Of a DNA stretch of 58,680 nt, positions 51,933-58,680 are shown piece after piece (the stretch's first letter is position 1; the number at the start of each line of letters is the position of its first letter). The stretch comes from an uncultured Saprospiraceae bacterium (GTDB lineage: Bacteria > Bacteroidota > Bacteroidia > Chitinophagales > Saprospiraceae): contig CALMSO010000095.1 in NCBI GenBank assembly GCA_937872385.1, positions 1 to 58,680 of the forward strand. The letters are read 5' to 3'. Made by a program: the position numbers and the translations under genes. The notes under the pieces are model-generated. The model worked only from the letters and a program-made list of their open reading frames with translations. It was not told where the DNA came from and made no database searches.

Positions 51933-53170
51933 TTCTTTCTTTATTTTTTATTTACAATTTGTTTTCTCAAAATTTAATCAAAAATGGAAATTTTGAAGAC
52001 GTTATATCGAGCGTTGGAGATTATAGAATGAGGCAAGATTCATTCTATGCTAAAAATTGGTTTACTCCAACAGATTGTTCTGTTGATATATACAGAAATC
52101 GAGAGGTTTGTAATGACAATTATATTCGGGCTCATGAGCCAGGGCTAGATTTTTGTGTTGAAGTTGCATCTGGTAATTATTGTTTAGGACTATATCTAAT
52201 TAACTATTTTGGCTATATGGAACATATAACTGGAAAGCTTAAAGAGCCTTTAGAAGCAGGTGAGCAATATCTTGTGTCCTACAGCATCAGATATTTGGGC
52301 GGAAACGACGCTAGAGCTTCCATAGGAATGGGATTTAAGTTTTCTAAAGACTCTATCCTTTTTAAAAGCAATATAATGGATATAGCAGGTTTATCTCCTT
52401 TTTATTCTGATTTGTATGGAGTCAATAAAGTATATGCTGATTATTCATTAGCATATAGATTTATAGATACTAATTGGACAAGAATAGAAAGTATTTTTAC
52501 TGCTGAAGGAGGAGAAAAATTTCTAACATTTGGAAAGTTTTGCTATCAGGATGATAAAAAAATAATTGGTCAGTTTAACTATTTGAGACATCACCCTAAA
52601 GCTGTTAATAATAAATCATTTTTGGATAAAGAAAAGAGTCTGGTCATAAAAAAAGTTAGGGCATCTAAAGTTCAGGATACGCCAGAGCTGTTGAATTATT
52701 ATTTATTAGATTCTGTGAAAGTAGAACTTATTAAAGGCTCTACTAATAAAACATCTAAAGGAAATTTTAATGAATATAAATCCATTGCTGATTCTTGTCC
52801 TTTGTGTGTTGACTTAGACCCATTAACAAATTTGCCAAATAGAAGGCAAATAGAGGTTGATAGAGGGTTTGTAGGAAAAATGGATATTCAAATCGTGGCA
52901 AGATTAAGGCCCATGGAAAAGCTTGTTGTTGAATATAGTAAAAATAATCAAATTGTAATTGTCAATTTAAAATCAGCAGAACCCCCTAATACCTATAGTG
53001 AGATAACATATTTACTGAAAGAATCTGCAAAAAAGCTTAAGCAAAAGCCAATTGTATATTACGCTGAAAGAACAGACAAATTTGAGATACAAGACTTTGA
53101 AAGAAAATATCATAAAAAAATATATAACCACGGTAGTTTTGAAGGAATAATATTTTATAAATATAAATGA
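51905..53170 (+). CDS. Secreted protein of unknown function, NLIKNGNFED-type
   Basis: 421 residues from the ATG at 51905 (ATG at 51896 is an alternative). Signal peptide MGRVFILEIILSLFFIYNLF followed by SQNLIKNGNFED, a start typical of galactose-binding-like (CBM4_9-like) domains of Bacteroidota surface proteins. YCLGLYLINYFGYMEHITGK and LEAGEQYLVSYSIRYLGG continue that domain to ~residue 270. Residues ~300-421 carry no known motif. No sorting domain at the C-terminus. Very AT-rich. Its role in the toxin island is not evident. Confidence 0.65.
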   Translation: MGRVFILEIILSLFFIYNLFSQNLIKNGNFEDVISSVGDYRMRQDSFYAKNWFTPTDCSVDIYRNREVCNDNYIRAHEPGLDFCVEVASGNYCLGLYLINYFGYMEHITGKLKEPLEAGEQYLVSYSIRYLGGNDARASIGMGFKFSKDSILFKSNIMDIAGLSPFYSDLYGVNKVYADYSLAYRFIDTNWTRIESIFTAEGGEKFLTFGKFCYQDDKKIIGQFNYLRHHPKAVNNKSFLDKEKSLVIKKVRASKVQDTPELLNYYLLDSVKVELIKGSTNKTSKGNFNEYKSIADSCPLCVDLDPLTNLPNRRQIEVDRGFVGKMDIQIVARLRPMEKLVVEYSKNNQIVIVNLKSAEPPNTYSEITYLLKESAKKLKQKPIVYYAERTDKFEIQDFERKYHKKIYNHGSFEGIIFYKYK

Positions 53171-53180
53171 TTTGTATCGT

Positions 53181-53459
53181 ATGCCAAATACATGTATTTT
53201 ACTCTTTACTATTTTTTTGTTTTTTCATAACCATATACATGCTCAAAAAATACAGGTAAGCGCAGGCACAACCTATTCTTCCCTTGACTGGACGTACCTA
53301 AATCCCAACGGCACCAGCCAAGAGCAATACAAGGCGCCGCTTATCAGCTATGCAGTGGGGCTGGGTGTGGAGTATATGGATCGAGGGCTGTTTTCGCTTA
53401 GCTCAGAAGCATCGTTTTACCGCAGTGGCGGGCAACTCTCGGATGCAGAAAAGGAATAA
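53181..53459 (+). pseudogene. Truncated outer-membrane beta-barrel protein gene (copy 3)
   Basis: 92 codons from the ATG at 53181: signal peptide (MPNTCILLFTIFLFFHNHIH), then KIQVSAGTTYSSLDWTYLNP through SSEASFYRSGGQLSDAEKE and a stop. The match with copy 2 ends at the same DAEKE point, at which this copy hits TAA. Only the first part of a barrel is left, so the product is unlikely to work as a porin or assembly protein. Confidence 0.7.
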
Positions 53460-53485
53460 AGGTTACAAACTAAAATAATTTCCAT

Positions 53486-53920
53486 ATGAAAAGAATTATC
53501 TTTTTTATCCCGTTACTGCTCTTGTTTTGGAAAATAGATGCCCAGACCGGCGTTTGTTATGAGTACGATGCCGCAGGCAACCGAACTTTTCGTCACGATT
53601 GTATGTCTATGCTTGCCTCAGAAGAGCAACATTATAGCGACCATGGATCAATAGGCATAGGCAAAATAGAAACAGCACAAGTACAAGGAGAGTTAATTGT
53701 TTTCCCAAATCCTACGAAAGGTGCTTTTCAACTGCAAACAAATGACTTTCAGCCTGAATCAGATGTTTCCATATTCGATATAAATGGCAAGCTTTTATTG
53801 AAGCGGAAATTAAACGATGGACAATTTGACTTAACGGATTATCCGGCTGGAACATATTACATGAATATCGTTAGTGAAAGTGTCTCAAAAACAATCGTCA
53901 TTGCTAAATCAGACCGATAG
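53486..53920 (+). CDS. Small Rhs-linked protein: one YD repeat plus T9SS type A sorting domain
   Basis: 144 residues. Signal peptide (MKRIIFFIPLLLLFWKIDAQ), then a single Rhs YD repeat (CYEYDAAGNRTFRHDC), a short linker, and a complete type A sorting domain (LIVFPNPTKGAFQLQTNDFQ ... YYMNIVSESVSKTIVIAKSD). The large Rhs protein has no sorting domain because the toxin occupies its C-terminus. This protein has the sorting domain but almost no cargo. A role as surface anchor or docking partner for the Rhs toxin is inference from that complementarity. Confidence 0.8.
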   Translation: MKRIIFFIPLLLLFWKIDAQTGVCYEYDAAGNRTFRHDCMSMLASEEQHYSDHGSIGIGKIETAQVQGELIVFPNPTKGAFQLQTNDFQPESDVSIFDINGKLLLKRKLNDGQFDLTDYPAGTYYMNIVSESVSKTIVIAKSDR

Positions 53921-53947
53921 AATTTTATTTCTAAAATTTACAATCTT

Positions 53948-54517
53948 ATGGATATGAAAGCTCAAAAAACATGCTTTACAATCAGTATTTTTTTCGCATT
54001 AACAATGAACAGTTGTGCGCAAGATATTCCTCAACCTGGCACAATTGATAGCTACGAGTCCTGTTGCGGAGCAGAACCTGTCGAATTTAAAACAGAAACC
54101 GCCTATGTCTTTGTTCCGAATGTCTTTACGCCTAACGGAGACGGTATCAATGATTATTTTTTACCATTCATTAATGAACGTGTCGTAGAAATTGTTGACT
54201 ACATCATCTATACCGCCGAAGGCGATACGGTAATTTTTGACCGCCCAACGTTTGACTTCAACGATAAAGAAAATTATGCGTGGAATGGATTGCGTTACGA
54301 TGGTTCGGTGTATAAGGGTGCTTTCAGATATACCATGCTGGCTGCCTTAAAAGATGGAGGACTCATGAAGGTGGAGGGTAGAGCTTGTAGAATTGTATGC
54401 GGGGCTGGTGCCGCTGTTTTCAGAGCAAAACCGGGTTGTTTTTTCCCGACACAGGTAGATGCGAATGGGCGTTTGGACAGAGCACTTTCCAATAGAGAGG
54501 ATGGCTGTTTTAGATAA
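53948..54517 (+). CDS. Gliding-motility-type (T9SS type B) C-terminal domain protein
   Basis: 189 residues. The signal ends in MNSCAQD (possible lipobox). Most of the protein is one domain with the hallmark VFVPNVFTPNGDGINDYFLP, AWNGLRYDGSVYKGAFRYTM and EGRACRIVCG, followed by a Cys-rich tail. This domain normally ends large surface proteins exported by the T9SS (type B). Here it stands almost alone. It lies last in the island, 51 bp before the right direct repeat. Confidence 0.75.
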   Translation: MDMKAQKTCFTISIFFALTMNSCAQDIPQPGTIDSYESCCGAEPVEFKTETAYVFVPNVFTPNGDGINDYFLPFINERVVEIVDYIIYTAEGDTVIFDRPTFDFNDKENYAWNGLRYDGSVYKGAFRYTMLAALKDGGLMKVEGRACRIVCGAGAAVFRAKPGCFFPTQVDANGRLDRALSNREDGCFR

Positions 54518-54568
54518 CCTCCACATGGGTTGTCAAACGATTGTAGCTTTTTGCAATAGCATAAAACT

Positions 54569-54699
54569 GACCTCAGCGGCGGGCTGATTACACAGAATCC
54601 GAATTATTGAATGATAAATAACCTTAGCCTTGTTACAAGCAGAAAAACTGCGGTTGCTGATCCAAGTAATCGCAGTTTTTTTGAAAAAAGGGAGTGTTA
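54569..54699 (+). repeat. 131-bp direct repeat, right copy (island boundary)
   Basis: Copy of 42425-42555 with one base change. It carries the last 13 codons and stop of susD (reading DLSGGLITQNPNY) without the rest of the gene, and the whole terminator. Confidence 0.95.
54643..54682 (+). terminator. Duplicated susD terminator at island end
   Basis: Identical hairpin and T run to 42499-42538, at the same offset (12,144 bp). It now ends transcripts coming out of the toxin island before mutS2. Confidence 0.85.
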
Positions 54700-54990
54700 G
54701 AGTTAATATAATATCGTTTTAGATGTTATACCATTTTCAGTTGGAAATGGCGTACTTATTCATTTTCAAAAGCTTGTTTTACAAAATTTTATAAAATCGT
54801 GAATCGGACTTCGCCAATCGTAAATGGTATTATCTTAACCACCCCGGAACTCTCCCCTCTCAAATTTGTTTCTACACAAGGTTGAAAGCCAAAAATGAAA
54901 AGGCTTTTGTAACTTTGTTGTAAAGAGCAGAGAAGTAGAAGAGAGCCATTTCACTTCTGAACGCCTTGCGCTCGCCTCTAAAAGAAACGT
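54700..54990 (+). other. mutS2 upstream region
   Basis: 291 bp without a gene. A possible -7 box TAACTTTG lies at 54910-54917, but no TTTG is found at the usual 20-nt distance before it, so the promoter is uncertain. Confidence 0.3.
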
Positions 54991-57375
54991 ATGCTGTTAG
55001 AACCCAAAGATTTATACGAACGACTGGAATTTGACAAAGTGCTGGAATTGTTGGAGCAGGAATGCCTCGGCGAACTGGGGCGCGCGGCCGTGCAGGCGAT
55101 CCAGCCGGATAAGCGCCGCGGCTCTATCGAGCAGCGGCTGCTGGAAGTGCATGATTTCAAACGTACGCTTGACAAAGGCGATATTTTTCCAATTACTCAG
55201 TATTTTGACATCGCCGAAGATTTGTACTACCTGCGCATCGAGGATTATGTGCTCGGCGAGGAGAGTTTCAAACGCTTGGCTATCGTGCTGCGCTTTGTGC
55301 GTGACATCTTCTGGTATTTCAATCCGACCCGGCGGGAGGTCTATCCGCATCTGTATCATATTATCCAACCTGTTGTTTTTGAGGACTTTCTGATTAAAGC
55401 CATCGAAAAAGTCATTGACGAGCAGGGCAATATCCGCCCGGACGCCTCGCCAGAGTTGCTGCGCATTCGCAAGCAAATCCAGGAAAAACAAAAAGAGTTA
55501 GACAAACGCTTCCGCATCCTCATCAACGAATTCAAAACCAAAGGTTGGGTGACCGACAGCGTGGAGAGCGTGCGCAACGGGCGGCGCGTGCTCACGGTGC
55601 CTTCCGAGCACAAACGCAAGGTGCGCGGCATCATCCACGACGAAAGTACGACGGGCAAAACGGCATTCATCGAGCCGGAGGGCATCATTGAAGTGAATAA
55701 CGATATTTTCGACCTCGAAACCGAAGAGCGCCGCGAGATTTATCGCATCCTGAAAGAGCTGAGCGCTACGGTGCGCCCCTTCGCCGACCCGATTCAAACG
55801 TATATGGACTTGTTGGTGCGCTTTGACCTCATTCGCGCTAAAGCTAAAATCGCGCAACGCATGGATGCGCGGATGCCACAACTTTCAGACAAACCTAATT
55901 TTGGTTTCAAAACGGCGTACCATCCGCTGTTGCTACTGAAAAACAAGCAGTTAGATCGAAAAACCGTGCCTTTTGACTTGGTTTTAATGGGCAATAATCG
56001 CATTCTAATGCTGAGCGGCCCCAACGCCGGCGGCAAATCCATTACATTAAAATCGGTAGGCTTATTGCAACTCATGGTGCAGTCGGGCATGCTCGTGCCG
56101 GTGGATGAATTGTCGGAATTCGGCATTTTTCATAATATTTTCGCAGATATTGGCGACCAGCAGTCGCTCGAAGATGACCTGAGTACCTATTCTTCTCACT
56201 TGTCGAATATGCGGCGGTTTGTAGAAAATGCAGATAACAAGACGCTGATTCTTTTTGACGAATTTGGCGCGGGCACCGATCCTAAAATGGGCGGCGCTAT
56301 TGCGGAAGCCATTTTGAATGAATTGAACCGAAAAAATGTTTTTGGCGTCATTACAACGCACTATTCCAACCTGAAAATTTACGCTTTCAAAACCAAAGGC
56401 TTGGTGAACGGCTCGATGTGGTTTGACAAAGACAACCTGTCGCCAACGTATGAATTCAAGGTCGGGCGGCCCGGCAGTTCGTATGCGTTTGAAATTGCAC
56501 AAAAGACTGGTTTACAGAAGAAAATACTCGAATATGCGCGGCATCGCACGGGTAAAAATGAGCAAGCCGTGGATCAGTTGCTCATTGATTTGCAACGCGA
56601 AAAACAAGAACTCGAAGACAAACTCGCCCGCCTGAGCGAGCGCGAGCAACAATTGGAAAAACTGATTAAAAACTACGACCAGTTGCACCGCGATTTGGAA
56701 TTCCGGCGCAAAAAGCTGAAGTTGGAACTGAAAGAGAAGGAATTGCAGCAAATTGCTCAGGAAAACAAGGAGTTAGAGCGTTTGATGCGGGAAATCAAGG
56801 AAGAGAAAAACCTCGAAAAAGCGAAGGAGTTGGCCGCCAAAGTGCGCGAGGAGCGCAAGCAGAAAGCCGAGGAGGTCGCTACGATTGTAGAAGAAGTCTA
56901 TCACGAGCCAGCAAAAGTGGGTAAAAAAGACCCGATTAAGGAAGGCGATTTTGTGCGCCTGATTACCGGCAGCGCCACCGGGCGCGTAGAAGCCGTGGAT
57001 AAGAAACAGGCGGTGGTGCTCATCGGCGATATGCGCATGACGGTGAAACTGCGCGACTTAGAACAAGCGAAAGAGCCTTTGGATGTAAATGCTGCCCGTA
57101 GCGTACAAACCGATGTGAGCTACGCCAGCGCTTTCCAGCCACGCTTGGACATCCGCGGGCTGCGCCCGGAGGAGGCACTCAAGGTGCTGGAAGATTTCTT
57201 TGATCAAGCGCTGATGACCAATTCAAATCACCTGCGCATTCTGCATGGCAAAGGCAGCGGCGTTCTGCGCAATACGGTGCGCACCAAGCTTCGGGAGTAC
57301 AATGTACCCATGCACATCAGCCACCCGCACCCGGAGTTCGGCGGCGATGGCATCACTTTAGTGGAGTTTAAGTAA
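54991..57375 (+). CDS. mutS2: Endonuclease MutS2
   Basis: 794 residues, normal for the family. The N-terminal helical core starts at LLEPKDLYERLEFDKVLELL. The ABC-type ATPase shows Walker A GPNAGGKSITLKSVG (~345), the signature region LEDDLSTYSSHLSNM and Walker B LILFDEFGAGTDPKMGG. A coiled coil lies at ~535-640. The C-terminal Smr nuclease domain begins LDIRGLRPEEALKVLEDF (~719) and has LRILHGKGSGVLRNTV. MutS2 acts on branched DNA and, in some bacteria, on collided ribosomes. It is a housekeeping gene and marks the chromosome side of the island. Confidence 0.97.
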   Translation: MLLEPKDLYERLEFDKVLELLEQECLGELGRAAVQAIQPDKRRGSIEQRLLEVHDFKRTLDKGDIFPITQYFDIAEDLYYLRIEDYVLGEESFKRLAIVLRFVRDIFWYFNPTRREVYPHLYHIIQPVVFEDFLIKAIEKVIDEQGNIRPDASPELLRIRKQIQEKQKELDKRFRILINEFKTKGWVTDSVESVRNGRRVLTVPSEHKRKVRGIIHDESTTGKTAFIEPEGIIEVNNDIFDLETEERREIYRILKELSATVRPFADPIQTYMDLLVRFDLIRAKAKIAQRMDARMPQLSDKPNFGFKTAYHPLLLLKNKQLDRKTVPFDLVLMGNNRILMLSGPNAGGKSITLKSVGLLQLMVQSGMLVPVDELSEFGIFHNIFADIGDQQSLEDDLSTYSSHLSNMRRFVENADNKTLILFDEFGAGTDPKMGGAIAEAILNELNRKNVFGVITTHYSNLKIYAFKTKGLVNGSMWFDKDNLSPTYEFKVGRPGSSYAFEIAQKTGLQKKILEYARHRTGKNEQAVDQLLIDLQREKQELEDKLARLSEREQQLEKLIKNYDQLHRDLEFRRKKLKLELKEKELQQIAQENKELERLMREIKEEKNLEKAKELAAKVREERKQKAEEVATIVEEVYHEPAKVGKKDPIKEGDFVRLITGSATGRVEAVDKKQAVVLIGDMRMTVKLRDLEQAKEPLDVNAARSVQTDVSYASAFQPRLDIRGLRPEEALKVLEDFFDQALMTNSNHLRILHGKGSGVLRNTVRTKLREYNVPMHISHPHPEFGGDGITLVEFK

Positions 57376-57392
57376 ATAGCTCACTCGCCAAC

Positions 57393-57422
57393 AAAAAAAG
57401 GCTGAGGAACATGCCCCAGCCT
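57393..57422 (-). terminator. Terminator of the PKD-repeat protein gene
   Basis: On the minus strand: stem AGGCTGGGG / CCTCAGCCT (one mismatch), 6-nt loop, followed by seven T (the A run 57393-57399 of the plus strand). It serves the gene at 57503 rather than mutS2, as no T run follows on the plus strand. Confidence 0.75.
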
Positions 57423-57502
57423 CTCAAAAAAAGTGTTCTCCCTTACAGTTTGATGCAGCTAACTAAGAGCCGCACATATTTTCCGGTCGCCGTAGCGCAT
57501 AG

Positions 57503-58680
57503 TCAATCTCCACTCCACGGGAAAGCCCCGCAATCCACTTTTAGTATGGTAATTATCACGCAATTGTTTACAGCTTCGCATTGCAAACCGTCTCGCGTAG
57601 AAAATACGCGACGGCGGAAATAAGTCGTCTTTTTTAAGGGCTGGGTAAAAACCAAATTTGCTACAATAGCTGATTCAACGCCAGTCAGAATATCGCTGAA
57701 TGGGCCATCACAACCCGTAGTGCTCATTTCCCATTTGTAACTTAAAACAGCGCTGGAAGCTGCAGGTATGATGGGGCTAAGGGTAGCTGGTTTTTTGGTG
57801 ATACATACCGTTTGGTCGTTGCCGATAACACCAGGCTCTAACCCATCCACCACGACTTCGACTTCAAAATCAGCGCCCTTGCAGCCGTTGGTCGCCGTAG
57901 GCGTGACGGTGTAGGTGAGCACTTGGTCGCTGCCGGTGGTGTTGACCAAAATCTGGGTGATAAAAGCGCCATTGCCATCGCTTGCCCCGGAAACATTGGG
58001 GTTGGCGGCTACCGTCCAAGTGAAAGTGCTGGACAGTCCGTTTTGAATTTGCTGCTGCAAATCTACATTCAAGGCTACCTTTGAACAGGTCTCCACGGGC
58101 AGGAGCTGCCCGACGGGTTCGGGTTTTATGGTCACTTCGACTTCAAAATCAGCGCCCGTGCAGCCGTTGGCCGCCGTGGGCGTGACGGTGTAGGTGAGCA
58201 CTTGATCGCTGCCGGTGGTGTTGACCAAAATCTGGGTGATAAAAGCGCCATTGCCATCGCTTGCCCCGGAAACATTGGGGTTGGCGGCTACCGTCCAAGT
58301 GAAAGTGCTGGACAGTCCGTTTTGAATTTGCTGCTGCAAATCTACGTTCAAGGCTACCTTTGAACAGGTCTCCACGGGCAGGAGCTGCCCGACAGGTTCG
58401 GGTTTTATGGTCACTTCGACTTCAAAATCAGCGCCCGTGCAGCCGTTGGCCGCCGTGGGCGTGACGGTGTAGGTGAGCACTTGATCGCTGCCGGTGGTGT
58501 TGACCAAGGTCTGGGTGATAAAAGCGCCATTGCCATCGCTTGCCCCGGAAACATTGGGGTTGGCGGCTACCGTCCAAGTGAAAGTGCTGGACAATCCGTT
58601 TTGAATTTGCTGCTGCAAATCTACATTCAAGGCTACCTTTGAACAGGTCTCCACGGGCAGGAGCTGCCCGACAGGTTCGG
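57503..58680 (-). CDS. Large surface protein with tandem PKD-like repeats, C-terminal part
   Basis: At least 392 codons; the 5' end is beyond the window. Nearly three copies of a 93-residue PKD/Ig-like module are visible, each reading ETCSKVALNVDLQQQIQNG, STFTWTVAANPNVSGASDG, QVLTYTVTPTAANGC and DFEVEVTIKPEPVGQLLP. They are followed by one different Ig-like domain (VCITKKPATLSPIIPAASSA, YKWEMSTTGC, TYFRRRVFS) and the end CGAFPWSGD. Such repeats form long adhesin-like stalks on Bacteroidota surfaces. Unlike most, this one ends without a recognisable type A or type B sorting domain. Confidence 0.85.
   Translation of the reverse strand, partial: EPVGQLLPVETCSKVALNVDLQQQIQNGLSSTFTWTVAANPNVSGASDGNGAFITQTLVNTTGSDQVLTYTVTPTAANGCTGADFEVEVTIKPEPVGQLLPVETCSKVALNVDLQQQIQNGLSSTFTWTVAANPNVSGASDGNGAFITQILVNTTGSDQVLTYTVTPTAANGCTGADFEVEVTIKPEPVGQLLPVETCSKVALNVDLQQQIQNGLSSTFTWTVAANPNVSGASDGNGAFITQILVNTTGSDQVLTYTVTPTATNGCKGADFEVEVVVDGLEPGVIGNDQTVCITKKPATLSPIIPAASSAVLSYKWEMSTTGCDGPFSDILTGVESAIVANLVFTQPLKKTTYFRRRVFSTRDGLQCEAVNNCVIITILKVDCGAFPWSGD
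57862..58680 (-). repeat. 279-bp near-identical tandem repeats within the PKD protein gene
   Basis: The mark CTTCAAAATC recurs at 57862, 58141 and 58420, exactly 279 bp apart. Units 2 and 3 differ at only a few bases; the leftmost is slightly more diverged. The array continues past the window edge. Confidence 0.95.

Larger units (their letters stand above)
42556..54699. mobile_element. Polymorphic-toxin (Rhs) island bounded by 131-bp direct repeats
   Basis: The 12,144 bp from the end of the left repeat through the right repeat would be lost by recombination between the repeats, restoring susD-terminator-mutS2. The insert is clearly richer in A+T than its flanks: for example 16 G/C of 60 at 52561-52620 against 38 of 60 in susC at 40081-40140. 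It carries only Rhs, toxin, immunity, outer-membrane-protein fragments and small surface proteins. No integrase, transposase or inverted terminal repeat was found, so how it moved is unknown. Confidence 0.75.

Noticed and set aside
42556..54568. A tyrosine or serine recombinase, transposase or terminal inverted repeats within the toxin island
   Set aside because: Looked for in all genes of the interval; none of them shows such motifs, so the island is described only by its direct repeats.

Overview
The window comes from a Bacteroidota bacterium, most likely of the Saprospiria/Chitinophagia side. The evidence is: type IX secretion (T9SS) C-terminal sorting domains on several proteins, a SusC/SusD pair, TonB receptors with an N-terminal carboxypeptidase-D-like domain, and promoters of the form TTTG-N20-TAnnTTTG. 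No rRNA or tRNA gene was seen.

Left part (1-12.7 kb): a sugar-acid/pectin-type catabolic region. On the minus strand are an ECF sigma factor, a LacI-type regulator, an enolase-superfamily dehydratase, a secreted beta-helix protein and a TonB-dependent receptor. Three copies of one LacI-type operator (859-878, 1926-1945, 4971-4990) link the regulator, the sigma factor and the beta-helix/dehydratase pair. Divergent to these lie a GH2 beta-galactosidase-like enzyme and a divergent GH28 protein.

Middle part (12.7-28 kb): mostly housekeeping and accessory genes. These are a deoxynucleoside kinase plus folK pair, an autoregulated TetR gene with an alpha/beta hydrolase, an M16 peptidase, a 10-repeat CRISPR array with no cas genes in view, a GNAT acetyltransferase, an S9 peptidase, a type I pullulanase lipoprotein, a Clp-like double AAA+ ATPase with an unfamiliar N-terminus, and a secreted vWA-like protein.

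28-42.5 kb: a polysaccharide utilisation locus (PUL) on the plus strand. It holds two GH144-like (glycoamylase-fold) proteins, a five-module surface protein with a sorting domain, a GH3 beta-glucosidase, SusC and SusD. GH144 plus GH3 suggests beta-1,2-glucan as substrate (inference). Its gene junctions hold phased heptanucleotide tandem repeats.

42.4-54.7 kb: an AT-rich polymorphic-toxin island inserted exactly behind susD. A 131-bp direct repeat (one mismatch) bounds it; each copy carries the last 13 codons of susD and its terminator. Inside are a 2023-residue SpvB/FG-GAP/Rhs protein ending in an HNH-type toxin, its SUKH immunity gene, an orphan second HNH toxin cassette that starts with 179 bp identical to the main gene, further putative immunity genes, three 5' fragments of one outer-membrane-protein gene, and two small proteins with T9SS-type domains. 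This looks like a toxin-switching locus carried on a unit able to excise by recombination between its repeats.

Right end (55-58.7 kb): mutS2, then the 3' part of a large minus-strand surface protein made of nearly identical 93-residue PKD-like repeats, running off the window.
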